DNA of 64,000 nucleotides, taken from contig NZ_JAABNT010000003.1 in assembly GCF_010667575.1 (NCBI RefSeq), positions 372,001 through 436,000 on the forward strand. Reading direction: 5' to 3'. The translations under genes and the position numbers were made by a program. Positions 55,588 through 64,000 of this stretch are shown here, piece after piece. Within the stretch, counting starts at the first letter, position 1. Every line of letters starts with the position of its first letter. Source of the stretch: Sulfitobacter sediminilitoris. GTDB taxonomy: Bacteria > Pseudomonadota > Alphaproteobacteria > Rhodobacterales > Rhodobacteraceae. Under the pieces are notes generated by a model. That model saw only the letters and a list, made by a program, of their open reading frames with translations. It was not told the DNA's origin and did no database searches.

Positions 55588-56654
55588 ATGCACAGAATTC
55601 TGGTTGATCAAAAGAAAATCACGCAAACCCAGACTGACGATATCGCCGACCCGGTGCTGGCACCGGGCGAGGCGCGGCTTCAACTGGAAAGTTTTGCACT
55701 TACCGCGAACAACGTGACCTATGCCGCTTCCGGTTTTGCCATTGGTTACTGGAAGTTCTTCCTAACAGGCGTTGAGGGACAGGGGCTGGTGCCGGTCTGA
55801 GCATTGCCAAGGTGGTTGAGAGCCGCGCAGACAACCTGCCCGAAGGCACCCGGCTTTATGGTTTCTATCCGATGGCAGAACGACTGGTTATCCAGCCTGA
55901 AGTATCGTCACGCGGGAACGTGACGGATGTGGCACCGCACCGCAGAGACTTGCCAGCGGTGTACAATTCCTATGTGCCGGTCGGCGAGACAGACCCACAT
56001 CAGGACCATCTGCGCGCGCTTTTGCAGCCGCTTCTGGCAACATCCTATCTGCTTGCGGACTGGCTGGAGGACAATGATCACTTTGGCGCAGGACAGATCA
56101 TTATCGGCAGCGCATCCTCAAAGACGGGATTGGGGCTGTGCAAATACTTGGCCGAGAACAAAGATCGGAAATACAGGATCGTGGGTTTGACCTCGGACCG
56201 GAACAAAGCGTTCGTCGAAGGGCTGGGTGCCTGCGACTCTGTCCTGACCTACGATGAGATCGAACAGATCGAAAAGCTCCCCTCGGTCTATGTCGATATG
56301 GCTGGCAATGCACAGGTCAAAGCGGCGTTGCATGCGCACCTGAAAGATCAGATGAAACATTCGGCTGCCGTGGGGATCAGCCACTGGGATCAGTTCAATC
56401 CGGCCGTGGAATTGGAGGGCGTGAAACCTGAATTCTTCTTTGCTCCTGCACAGATTGCCAAGCGCCGCGTGGATTGGGGGCCGGGCGAAATTGATCGCCG
56501 GATCGGTGAGGCTTTCATGCGTCTGGCGTCCGAGGCATCAAGCTGGATGTCCGTTGAGGTTCATCATGGCCTTGACGCCGCGCCAGAGGTCTACGCCGAT
56601 TTGGCCGCAGGTCGTGCCAACCCGCAAGAGGGGCATGTCATCCGGCTGACCTAG
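55588..56654 (+). pseudogene. DUF2855 family protein, frameshifted
   Basis: Two consecutive frames together make one full DUF2855 protein (about 355 aa). The first (55588-55800) ends 'GVEGQGLVPV' at a TGA; the second continues 'IAKVVESRADNLPEGTRLYGFYPMAERLVI' one frame away. The expected join is V-P-V-W-G-I-A, so TGGGGC has become TGAGC: one base is missing near 55798-55801. The rest, including 'GSASSKTGLGL' and 'VYVDMAGN' of the dehydrogenase-like fold, is intact and stop-free. It could be a recent inactivation or a sequencing error. GGGAGAG precedes the ATG. Confidence 0.85.
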
Positions 56655-57610
56655 GCCGAACAACTGGCCCCGCCCAGCACGCAGAACTTGGCGCAATGGG
56701 GATGGTTAAGCGCAACATCACGCTCGGCCTCTTCCAGTGTGCTGCCCAGTTCAAATTCGGCTGAGTAGGGCAGCAGCGTGCAGGAAAGCACGGCAGGCTT
56801 TGCAGCGCCCTTGCGTTTGACAACCATGCGCGAGGACGAACACATCACGGCCGATGGCGATTTATCAAGGGTACCCCAGCAGGCTGTGGTAATCTCGGGG
56901 ACTTCAACGCTTTCATCCATCTCCGGGAAAAGTACTGTCATTGCAGGGTTTTGCGGGTCGATGTCAAAGTTGTGGCGTTCGAAGAATTCAGCATATCCTG
57001 CACGGCTGTCGGCATCACTATCTCCAAAGATGGATCTACCTGCCACTGCCATCGTGAACCCGTTGTCGCGCAGCCATTCCATCCCTTCGAGCGTTCTGAC
57101 AAATGACCCTTCACCGCGTTCGGCATCGTGCAATTCGGGTCGATAATGATCGACTGAAATCCGCAGGGTCAGCTTGCCGGGGTAGGCGGCGTTAAGCCGC
57201 TTAAGCCCTGCCTGCACCGGTTTACGCATCATTGGGCGCATGGCATTGGTCAGGATCAATACGTCGTAACCGCGCTCCAGCGATGCTTCGGTCACGGCAA
57301 TCATTTCAGGGTTCATGAACGGTTCACCCCCTGTAAAGGCAATCTCGCGTACGCCCCAGTTGCGCTGTTCCAATTGGCCAAGATATTCGCGAACCTCCTC
57401 TGCCGTGATATAGACCAGCGCGTCATTGGTGGGGCTGGACGCGATATAGCAGTTGACGCATTCGATGTTGCACAGAGTCCCTGTGTTGAACCACAGCGTC
57501 TGTGGATTGCTCAGCGAAACCGTCGCGCGTTCTTCGCCATTTGCGGTCAGACGAGGATCTTCAAACTTGCCCACATTTGCGTCGGTATTGCGCGCCTCAA
57601 GGTCTTTCAT
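56651..57610 (-). CDS. radical SAM protein with C-terminal cysteine cluster
   Basis: A 319-aa radical SAM enzyme. The SAM-binding cluster is C47-x3-C51-x2-C54 in 'LCNIECVNCYI', and 'FTGGEPFMNPEM' is the GGE motif. The last third carries further cysteines ('TACWGTL', 'VMCSSSRM', 'LSCTLLPY', 'HCAKFCVLGGASC') that could hold an auxiliary SPASM/twitch-like iron-sulfur cluster. The substrate is unknown; no peptide precursor is evident beside it. It overlaps the DUF2855 stop by 4 nt, tail to tail. Confidence 0.88.
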   Translation of the reverse strand: MKDLEARNTDANVGKFEDPRLTANGEERATVSLSNPQTLWFNTGTLCNIECVNCYIASSPTNDALVYITAEEVREYLGQLEQRNWGVREIAFTGGEPFMNPEMIAVTEASLERGYDVLILTNAMRPMMRKPVQAGLKRLNAAYPGKLTLRISVDHYRPELHDAERGEGSFVRTLEGMEWLRDNGFTMAVAGRSIFGDSDADSRAGYAEFFERHNFDIDPQNPAMTVLFPEMDESVEVPEITTACWGTLDKSPSAVMCSSSRMVVKRKGAAKPAVLSCTLLPYSAEFELGSTLEEAERDVALNHPHCAKFCVLGGASCSA

Positions 57611-57739
57611 CTGCGCTCCCGGTAATTGATGCTTGTTCGATTGCTGTGCATAATGTCCAGTGTGCTACGTTATTGCGCGGTCCGTGAAAAGACCCGGAAA
57701 GGGCGCATGCACGGGCTTGTGATGGGCGCTATTATAGCT

Positions 57740-57755
57740 ATGGTAGCGCTAACAT
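57740..57755 (+). promoter_or_regulatory. LacI-type operator before zwf
   Basis: ATGGTAGCGCTAACAT is palindromic apart from one base pair around the AGCGCT centre and closely matches the TGTTAGCGCTAACA operator used by many LacI-family sugar regulators. It lies 20 nt before the zwf start. A further GCGCTA half-site occurs at 57726-57731. Confidence 0.62.
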
Positions 57756-57775
57756 TGAATTGAAGTGAGGGTGAC

Positions 57776-59272
57776 ATGAACAAAGTTCAGGAAGGCATGC
57801 CGCGCCTGACGTCGCGGGTCATTCCAGTTGATCCGTTTGATCTTGTCATTTTCGGCGGCACAGGTGATCTGGCGCGCCGCAAAATTCTGCCGGGCCTGTT
57901 CCGACGTTTTTGTGCAGGACAGATGCCCCCCTCAGCGCGCATCGTCGGCGCGGCGCGCACTGAACTTGATCACGCTGGTTATCGAGAGATGGCAAGCGAG
58001 GCGATCAAGGAATTCGGCGGCACCACCGCCGCAAACTCCGACAAGCTGAATGCCTTTCTCGATACCGTCTATTATGTCGCAATCGACGCGCTTGGGGATG
58101 ACGGCTGGGAAGAACTTCAAGAGCTTTGTAAGGAAAAGAACCGGGTAGAGGCCTATTACTTTTCTGTCACGCCCGCATTGTTCGGCGATCTGGCAGAGCG
58201 TCTGCATTACTGGGGTATGGCCGGGCCAGATTCCCGGATTGTTGTTGAAAAACCATTTGGCAGGAACCTTGCCACTGCCAAGAATTTGAACGCCACTCTG
58301 GCGGCGCATTTTGACGAACATCAGATTTACCGCATTGACCATTATCTTGGCAAAGAGACAGTCCAGAACCTGATGGCCGTACGTTTCGGCAACATGTTGT
58401 TCGAACCTTTGTGGAACGCCCAATACGTGGATCACATTCAGATCACCGTAGCCGAGACAGTGGGCGTCGGCGGGCGCGGCGAATACTACGACAAGGCCGG
58501 GGCCATGCGTGACATGGTACAGAACCACCTGATGCAGCTGTTGTGCTTGATCGCGATGGAGCCGCCCGCGCGCTTTGACCCGGACGCGGTGCGCGACGAA
58601 AAACTCAAGGTGATCCGCGCTCTTGATCCGGTACTGCCGCATCATCTGATGCGCGGTCAGTACGAGGCTGATCACAGCGATGAAAAGGCGCATCCGAGCT
58701 ACCGAGAGGCAGTTGAGGATCCGCGCTCCAAGACCGAGAGCTTTATTGCGCTCAAGACCCATATCAGCAACTGGCGGTGGGCGGGGACGCCGTTCTACCT
58801 GCGGACCGGCAAACGCATGTCGGCGCGCAGTTCAGAGATCACTGTTGTGTTCAAGGAAACCCCGCATTCGATTTTTGGCGAAGACGCAGGGCGGCACCGT
58901 AATGTCCTGTCCATCCGGTTACAGCCAAACGAGGGCATTACGCTGGGTGTAACGATCAAGGAACCGGGGCCAGGCGGCATGCGTCTGATTGACGTGCCGC
59001 TTGACATGACCTTTGCCGAAGCGCTGGGTGCAGACAGCGAACACGTAGATGCCTATGAACGGCTGATCATGGACGTGATACGTGGCAACCAGACACTGTT
59101 CATGCGCGGAGACGAGGTTGAGGCCGCCTGGGCATGGACCGATCCGATCATTCACGGCTGGGAAGAACGCGGCGAGGTCCCCAAACCTTATGAAAGCGGT
59201 ACAGACGGCACCACGGATTCACATGAACTGATGCGGCGTGATGGCCGCAAGTGGCGAGAGGTTTCCCCATGA
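57776..59272 (+). CDS. zwf: glucose-6-phosphate 1-dehydrogenase
   Basis: A 498-aa enzyme oxidising glucose 6-phosphate to 6-phosphogluconolactone with NADP. 'FGGTGDLARRKILPGL' is the cofactor loop, 'YRIDHYLGKETVQNL' the active-site signature, and 'VEKPFGRNLATAKNLN' is also conserved. It is the first gene of zwf-pgl-pgi, each coupled by ATGA. In Rhodobacteraceae this feeds the Entner-Doudoroff route, whose edd/eda genes are not in the window. Regulation by a LacI-type protein is suggested by the upstream operator. Confidence 0.97.
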   Translation: MNKVQEGMPRLTSRVIPVDPFDLVIFGGTGDLARRKILPGLFRRFCAGQMPPSARIVGAARTELDHAGYREMASEAIKEFGGTTAANSDKLNAFLDTVYYVAIDALGDDGWEELQELCKEKNRVEAYYFSVTPALFGDLAERLHYWGMAGPDSRIVVEKPFGRNLATAKNLNATLAAHFDEHQIYRIDHYLGKETVQNLMAVRFGNMLFEPLWNAQYVDHIQITVAETVGVGGRGEYYDKAGAMRDMVQNHLMQLLCLIAMEPPARFDPDAVRDEKLKVIRALDPVLPHHLMRGQYEADHSDEKAHPSYREAVEDPRSKTESFIALKTHISNWRWAGTPFYLRTGKRMSARSSEITVVFKETPHSIFGEDAGRHRNVLSIRLQPNEGITLGVTIKEPGPGGMRLIDVPLDMTFAEALGADSEHVDAYERLIMDVIRGNQTLFMRGDEVEAAWAWTDPIIHGWEERGEVPKPYESGTDGTTDSHELMRRDGRKWREVSP

Positions 59273-59940
59273 ACATCGTTGAATACCCGGACCGGGAAAT
59301 GTTGTCGATCAGGGTCGCCGATGCGCTGGCCAGTGAGCTGCGCAAGTGTTTGCTAAACCACGATTTTGCGTCCTTCGCCGTGCCAGGCGGCACGACGCCG
59401 GGGCCGATCTTTGAGATGATGAGCGACACCGAACTGCACTGGGATCGCGTCCACGTGATGCTGACCGATGAACGCTGGGTCAGCGAGGACAATTCACATT
59501 CCAACGCCCGTCTGGTGAAGCAGCATTTGTTAACCGGGCATGCAGCAGCGGCACAGTTCATTCCATACTATCGTGAGGGCAAGACCGCAGCAGAAGGCTG
59601 TGCAGAAGTGGCCGAAACGCTGACCGGTGAGCTGCCAATTTCGTTGTTGCTATTGGGCATGGGTGCTGACATGCACGCCGCCTCGCTGTTTCCTGGAGCC
59701 GATGGCCTTAAAGCGGCAATGGCCAATCACGCTCCTCTGCTTTGCCCGATAAAGCCTCAAAATCAGGATATGGAACGGGTGACGTTGCCTGCCCATGCGC
59801 TTCGCGGTGCGATGTCCACGCATCTGGTGATCTATGGCGATGAGAAACGCGCCGCCCTTGAGAAAGCGCTTTCCCTGCCACCAGAAGACGCACCGATTGC
59901 TGCTGTCATCGGGTCTGGAACCGTGCATTGGGCCGCATGA
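59269..59940 (+). CDS. pgl: 6-phosphogluconolactonase
   Basis: A 223-aa lactonase of the DevB/Pgl type that hydrolyses 6-phosphogluconolactone to 6-phosphogluconate. '[16 protein letters not shown]', '[23 protein letters not shown]' and '[18 protein letters not shown]' are family signatures; the last is usually GxGxDGHTAS, so Asp-Met replaces Asp-Gly here. The start overlaps the zwf stop (ATGA). Confidence 0.95.
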   Translation: MNIVEYPDREMLSIRVADALASELRKCLLNHDFASFAVPGGTTPGPIFEMMSDTELHWDRVHVMLTDERWVSEDNSHSNARLVKQHLLTGHAAAAQFIPYYREGKTAAEGCAEVAETLTGELPISLLLLGMGADMHAASLFPGADGLKAAMANHAPLLCPIKPQNQDMERVTLPAHALRGAMSTHLVIYGDEKRAALEKALSLPPEDAPIAAVIGSGTVHWAA

Positions 59941-61532
59941 TGGAGATTTGGCAGAGCCTTAAGTCGCGCCACGCAGCCATCGCGGAGCGTCCAATTCTGG
60001 CGCTTTTCGAAGACGAGATGCGGGCTGATGATTTCAGCGTACAGACACAGGATATGCGGCTTGATTATTCCAAGACCAACATTGATCGGGATACACGCGC
60101 TGACCTGATTGCGTTGCTTGAAGCGACAGGCGTGGCCGCGAAACGCGATGCGATGTTCAGGGGCGAAAAGATCAACGAGACCGAGGGCCGCGCGGTCTTG
60201 CACACTGCCCTTCGCAATCTCGATGCTGGGTCTGTTGAGGTGGATGGTCAGGACGTCATGCCCGGCGTCCGTGTAAGCCTCAAACGGATGCGCCAGTTTG
60301 CAAATGAAGTGCGGCAAAGCGGGATCACGGATGTGGTCAATATTGGCATCGGAGGATCAGACCTCGGGCCAGCGATGGCGGTGGCGGCACTTGCGCCGTA
60401 CCACGACGGGCCGCGTTGCCATTTCGTGTCAAATGTAGATGGTGCGCATATCGCGGACACGCTGCGCGGGCTGGACGCCAAGACCACGCTGGTGATCGTT
60501 GCCTCCAAGACCTTCACCACCATTGAAACCATGACCAATGCCCGCACCGCGCGGGCTTGGATGGTTGATCACGGCGGCGACCCGGAAACACAGTTTGTGG
60601 CGCTCAGCACCGCCGAGGACAAGACGACCGCTTTCGGGATCACTCCTGAACGGGTCTTTGGTTTTGAGGACTGGGTCGGCGGTCGCTATTCTGTTTGGGG
60701 GCCAATTGGTCTGTCACTGATGATCGCCATCGGCCCCGATGGCTTTGACGCGTTCCTGCGTGGCGCACAGGCGATGGACCTGCATTTCTGCGCGGCAGAG
60801 CCGCTTGAGAACATGCCGATGATGCTGGCCCTGACGGGCATTTGGCACAACCAGATTTGCGATTTTGCGACGCGGGCGGTGCTGCCCTATGATCAGCGTC
60901 TGTCGCTGTTGCCTGATTATCTCCAGCAGCTTGAGATGGAATCCAACGGCAAGCGGGTGCAGATGGATGGCTCGGACGCGGCGCACCACACGGGGCCGGT
61001 TGTCTGGGGGGCTGCGGGCACCAACGGTCAGCACGCGTTCTACCAGCTGATCCATCAAGGCACGCGCGTCATCCCCTGCGAATTCATGGTGGCGGCAAAC
61101 GGACACGAGCCTGAGTTGGCGCACCATCATCAATTGCTCGTCGCGAATTGTCTGGCGCAATCCGAGGCGCTGATGCGGGGTCGATCCCTGATGCAGGCAC
61201 GGCGGCTGATGGAAGAAAAGGGGCTGGAGGGCGATGAGCTTGAACGGCAGGCGAAGCACCGGGTATTTCCGGGGAACCGGCCATCAACGACCTTGGTCTA
61301 TGAGCGCCTTGATCCTTTCACACTGGGCCAGATCATCGCGCTGTACGAACACCGCGTGTTCGTGGAAGGCGTGATGTTGGGTATCAATTCCTATGATCAG
61401 TGGGGCGTGGAACTGGGCAAGGAGCTTGCGACATCCCTGCAGCCGGTTGTGGAGGGAGAAGCCTCTGCCGAGGGCAAGGATAGCTCAACAGCGGCCTTGG
61501 TGGACTATCTCATTCGGCACCGCGATCGCTGA
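59937..61532 (+). CDS. pgi: glucose-6-phosphate isomerase
   Basis: A 531-aa enzyme interconverting glucose 6-phosphate and fructose 6-phosphate. The signatures '[14 protein letters not shown]', '[15 protein letters not shown]' and '[13 protein letters not shown]' are intact, and '[21 protein letters not shown]' holds the active-site His region. Two adjacent ATGs (59937 and 59940) overlap the pgl stop; I use the first. It lets fructose 6-phosphate from gluconeogenesis be recycled into the zwf-pgl branch. Confidence 0.96.
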   Translation: MMEIWQSLKSRHAAIAERPILALFEDEMRADDFSVQTQDMRLDYSKTNIDRDTRADLIALLEATGVAAKRDAMFRGEKINETEGRAVLHTALRNLDAGSVEVDGQDVMPGVRVSLKRMRQFANEVRQSGITDVVNIGIGGSDLGPAMAVAALAPYHDGPRCHFVSNVDGAHIADTLRGLDAKTTLVIVASKTFTTIETMTNARTARAWMVDHGGDPETQFVALSTAEDKTTAFGITPERVFGFEDWVGGRYSVWGPIGLSLMIAIGPDGFDAFLRGAQAMDLHFCAAEPLENMPMMLALTGIWHNQICDFATRAVLPYDQRLSLLPDYLQQLEMESNGKRVQMDGSDAAHHTGPVVWGAAGTNGQHAFYQLIHQGTRVIPCEFMVAANGHEPELAHHHQLLVANCLAQSEALMRGRSLMQARRLMEEKGLEGDELERQAKHRVFPGNRPSTTLVYERLDPFTLGQIIALYEHRVFVEGVMLGINSYDQWGVELGKELATSLQPVVEGEASAEGKDSSTAALVDYLIRHRDR

Positions 61533-61573
61533 GCGATGACGGCGCAACGCAAAAGTCTGCACCCCGTGCGGCG

Positions 61574-62020
61574 CTAGACCTTCAAATCGTAGGTGATCCA
61601 CATCGTGCGCGTGGCCAGCTTGTCATAGACGCCGCGCCCGCGGTAATTGTCATCGGCGGTAATCCAGCGCACCACGGGCCAGCCGTTCTGCCGGGCGACC
61701 TCTGCCACGCCGTTGATCAGGGCATCAGCCGCACCAGATCCACGTGCATCAGGGTCAACGAACAGGTCATCCAGAAAGCAATTCGTCACTGCGCGCAGCG
61801 GGCTTGCGAAAGGGCGGTAGTGGGTAAGACCAACCAAGACGCCAAGAGCATTTTCGGCCACCAGACCATTGCTTTCGTGGGTCTCATCCATCAGCCAGCC
61901 AAAGACCGTGTCGCGCATCTCCGGCGTTTGGTCGACTTTGTAGAACTTGGCATAGCCTTGATACAGTTTATCCCATGCGCTGCGGTCGGACGCCTGAACC
62001 GGCCGAATTTTGATGCTCAT
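61574..62020 (-). CDS. GNAT family N-acetyltransferase
   Basis: A 148-aa acetyltransferase. The acetyl-CoA-binding motif A reads 'LDDLFVDPDARGSGAADALI' (the R/Q-x-x-G-x-G/A pattern as ARGSGAA), followed by 'GWPVVRWITADDNYRGRGVYDKLA'. The substrate is unknown. The ATG at 62020 lies 4 nt after the thioesterase stop, so the two form an operon. Confidence 0.9.
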   Translation of the reverse strand: MSIKIRPVQASDRSAWDKLYQGYAKFYKVDQTPEMRDTVFGWLMDETHESNGLVAENALGVLVGLTHYRPFASPLRAVTNCFLDDLFVDPDARGSGAADALINGVAEVARQNGWPVVRWITADDNYRGRGVYDKLATRTMWITYDLKV

Positions 62021-62024
62021 GCTC

Positions 62025-62507
62025 TTATCCTTCTTCGTTTGCGCCATCGACCGACAGGAACCGCGCCCGCAAAATGTCGGACAGCGGACGCTTGGCGCTG
62101 GCGTCGGGTTCAAGATGGACCATCACGCAGTCAAAGGTCGCCCGCAAGATGCCGCTAGACCAAAGCTGCTGAGCGAGCGAATAGGAACTGGTGCGGAACG
62201 CGGTGCAGGCACAGGTGACGATGTAATCTTCGTCCATGCGCATTTCCTGGCGGTAGTGTATCGTGCCTGAACGGATCACGATCCGGGGATTGTCCTGTTC
62301 CTTGCTGTAATCCGAGATACCCCAGTCCTGACAATACCTGATCCGCAGGCGCTCGAACCACTCCATGTAGACCGCGTTGTTGACGTGATTCAGCACGTCC
62401 AGTTCGGAAAACCGTACCTTGTCGGCCATGGCCAGAGGTTGCACCGGATCAATGCCGGCAACCGCCTGTTGTGCAGCACTCAGCGGCGTGTGGTAGACCA
62501 ATTTCAT
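62025..62507 (-). CDS. acyl-CoA thioesterase (4HBT hotdog fold)
   Basis: A 160-aa hotdog-fold thioesterase. 'FSELDVLNHVNNAVYMEWFERLRI' is the 4-hydroxybenzoyl-CoA thioesterase signature, with the catalytic Asp in LDVLNH. AAGGA precedes the ATG at 62507; a TTG codon just before it is less likely. Specificity cannot be read. It is divergent from the acyl-CoA ligase gene, 108 nt between starts, so it may act on related thioesters. Confidence 0.9.
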   Translation of the reverse strand: MKLVYHTPLSAAQQAVAGIDPVQPLAMADKVRFSELDVLNHVNNAVYMEWFERLRIRYCQDWGISDYSKEQDNPRIVIRSGTIHYRQEMRMDEDYIVTCACTAFRTSSYSLAQQLWSSGILRATFDCVMVHLEPDASAKRPLSDILRARFLSVDGANEEG

Positions 62508-62615
62508 CAAAGCTTTCCTTGCAATCGAACAGTGACGTTAGGTCCATCACGGCGCGCTTGCAAGACCGGGCGGCTTTGTCCAAATTGGCGCGAACAGTTC
62601 TGAGGAGGACCCCCG

Positions 62616-64000
62616 ATGCTTGGCCAGATGATGTCGCAACCCCTGCTGATTTCCACCATGATCGTGCATGCCGAACGGTATCATTCCAGCGCCGAAATCT
62701 ATTCGGTCAACACCGGTGGCGGCGTCGAGGAAACAACATGGGGGCAGGTGGGTGAGAACTCACGCCGGCTGGCCTCTGCATTGACCAAATTGGGCCTTGA
62801 GCCGCAGGCCCGCTGCGGCACGATTGCCTGGAACAACCGGCGGCACCTTGAGATTTACTTTGGCGTCTCGGGCGGCGGGTTCGTTTGCCATACCATCAAC
62901 CCGCGCCTGTTTCCCGAACAGCTGGTTTATATCCTGAACCATGCCGAGGATAAGGTTCTGTTCATTGACAAGACCTTCGTGCCGTTGATTGCCGCGATCC
63001 GCGACAAGCTGGAACATCTGGAGCATCTGGTCCTGATGGAGGCCGAGGTTGGCGATGCAGCAGACACGCTGCCGGGCATTGTCGCCTACGATGATCTGAT
63101 TGCCACAGGTAATGAAAACTATGACTGGCCCGAGTTCGATGAGTTCACGGCGTCGAGCCTTTGCTACACCTCCGGGACAACGGGCAATCCCAAGGGCGTC
63201 CTCTATTCCCACCGCTCAACCGTGCTGCATTCATTTGGGGTGAACATGACCGATAGCGTCGGCATTTCGGCCGCAGACGTCGTGCTGCCCGTTGTGCCGA
63301 TGTTCCATGTAAATGCTTGGGGTTCTCCCTATGCCTGCGCAATGAGCGGGGCGCGCATGGTGATGCCGGGGCCGGGCCTTGATGGACCGTCGCTGGTCAA
63401 GCTGATCGACACTTACAAGGTGACAATCGCGCTTGGCGTTCCGACCATCTGGCTGGGCCTGCTGGGCGAGGCTAAAAAGATCGGCAGCAAGCTTGAAAGC
63501 CTCAAGCGCACGGTCGTGGGCGGCTCTGCCTGTCCACCGTCGATGATTACAGCCTTCCGCGAGGAATATGGCGTGGATACTGTTCACGCATGGGGCATGA
63601 CCGAGATGTCACCGCTGGGATCGGTGAACAAGCCACTGGCAAAACACCGGGATCTTCCGATTGAGGAGCAGCAACGCCTGCGCGAAAATCAGGGACGGCC
63701 GGTCTTTGGCGTGGAACTCGAGATCCTTGATGACGAAGGCAATCCATTGCCGCACGATGGCAAGGCGCAGGGTGATCTGGTGACCCGTGGTCACTGGATA
63801 CTTGACAGCTATTTCAAGACAACCCGCGAGGAAACCCTGACGAACGGCTGGTTCGACACAGGGGACGTCGCCACCATGGACCCGGACGGCTATGTGACGA
63901 TCAAGGACCGCTCCAAGGATATCATCAAATCCGGTGGCGAATGGATCAGCTCGGTCGAGCTTGAGAACATCGCGATCGCTCATCCGCAATTGGCCGATGC
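62616..64000 (+). CDS. dmdB: acyl-CoA ligase, DmdB-like (3-methylmercaptopropionyl-CoA ligase), 3' partial
   Basis: At least 461 residues of an adenylate-forming ligase, cut by the window end. A very strong AGGAGG lies before the ATG at 62616. The N-terminus MLGQMMSQPLLIS, 'GTIAWNNRRHLEIYFGVSGGGFVCHTINPRL', the P-loop 'CYTSGTTGNPKGVLYSHRS', 'HAWGMTEMSP' and 'GWFDTGDVA...DRSKDIIKSGG' are all present. From memory it closely resembles Ruegeria DmdB, which activates methylmercaptopropionate in DMSP demethylation. A general medium-chain acyl-CoA synthetase is the alternative; dmdA, dmdC and dmdD are not in view. Confidence 0.85.
   Translation, partial: MLGQMMSQPLLISTMIVHAERYHSSAEIYSVNTGGGVEETTWGQVGENSRRLASALTKLGLEPQARCGTIAWNNRRHLEIYFGVSGGGFVCHTINPRLFPEQLVYILNHAEDKVLFIDKTFVPLIAAIRDKLEHLEHLVLMEAEVGDAADTLPGIVAYDDLIATGNENYDWPEFDEFTASSLCYTSGTTGNPKGVLYSHRSTVLHSFGVNMTDSVGISAADVVLPVVPMFHVNAWGSPYACAMSGARMVMPGPGLDGPSLVKLIDTYKVTIALGVPTIWLGLLGEAKKIGSKLESLKRTVVGGSACPPSMITAFREEYGVDTVHAWGMTEMSPLGSVNKPLAKHRDLPIEEQQRLRENQGRPVFGVELEILDDEGNPLPHDGKAQGDLVTRGHWILDSYFKTTREETLTNGWFDTGDVATMDPDGYVTIKDRSKDIIKSGGEWISSVELENIAIAHPQLAD

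Noticed and set aside
1-64000. Mobile elements, prophage, CRISPR, tRNA or rRNA genes
   Set aside because: I found no transposase, integrase, repeat-spacer array, tRNA cloverleaf or rRNA segment; synteny looks chromosomal throughout.

Overview
The window is chromosomal DNA from an alphaproteobacterium of the Rhodobacteraceae, most likely the marine Roseobacter group. Four things point there. The gene order dusB-ntrB-ntrC-ntrY-ntrX-trkA-trkH-hfq-hflX is the classic alphaproteobacterial nitrogen-regulation block. NtrC and NtrX lack the sigma-54 contact loop, as described for Rhodobacter NtrC. Several lineage-typical genes are present: usg, a DUF6456 protein, the protein usually labelled 'component of SufBCD complex', and a DUF2855 protein. 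The window ends in a ligase closely resembling DmdB of the DMSP demethylation pathway. Genes are tightly packed on both strands, often with 4-nt ATGA or 5-nt TGATG overlaps. I see no rRNA, tRNA, IS element, prophage or CRISPR array. No gene-free stretch exceeds 300 nt; the longest (40583-40877, 295 nt) holds a probable small RNA.

Layout. 1-9.4 kb: DUF6456 protein (5' partial), a beta-barrel protein, lipA, two c-type cytochromes, hpt with a 49-aa membrane protein, a RatA/Coq10-like protein, an MmgE/PrpD protein, amtB, and the coupled set ispF-pgpA-pncC. 9.5-22.1 kb: the ntr/trk/hfq/hflX block on the plus strand, with one lipoprotein gene inserted on the minus strand. 22.2-32.6 kb: DUF2177 protein, a penicillin-acylase-family hydrolase coupled to rluE, a hydroxyacid dehydrogenase, a YSC84-like lipoprotein, hemB, a membrane protein and mfd. 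32.7-40.6 kb (more accessory in character): an efflux transporter, a lower-GC nucleotidyltransferase module, a CoA ligase plus DsbA-like pair divergent from a cupin regulator, an arsenate reductase/aquaglyceroporin pair, and a YejA-like binding protein. 40.6-48.1 kb: candidate sRNA, 3-hydroxybutyrate dehydrogenase plus patatin, DUF502 protein, psuK-psuG (pseudouridine breakdown), a DUF4198/HupE divergon and thiE. 48.2-57.6 kb: TrmJ-like methyltransferase, ctaA, M32 carboxypeptidase, a small secreted protein, gyrA, usg, a frameshifted DUF2855 gene and a radical SAM gene. 57.7-64 kb: the zwf-pgl-pgi operon behind a LacI-type operator, a GNAT/thioesterase pair, and the 3'-truncated dmdB-like gene.

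Functional themes are nitrogen sensing and ammonium uptake (ntrBC, ntrYX, amtB), potassium uptake (trkAH), post-transcriptional control (hfq plus a candidate sRNA), entry into the Entner-Doudoroff/pentose phosphate routes (zwf-pgl-pgi), arsenate detoxification, and probable marine organosulfur use. Starts were chosen from Shine-Dalgarno spacing, signal peptides and family N-termini, so many genes are shorter than the longest open frame. All assignments come from reading the sequence; no database search was run.
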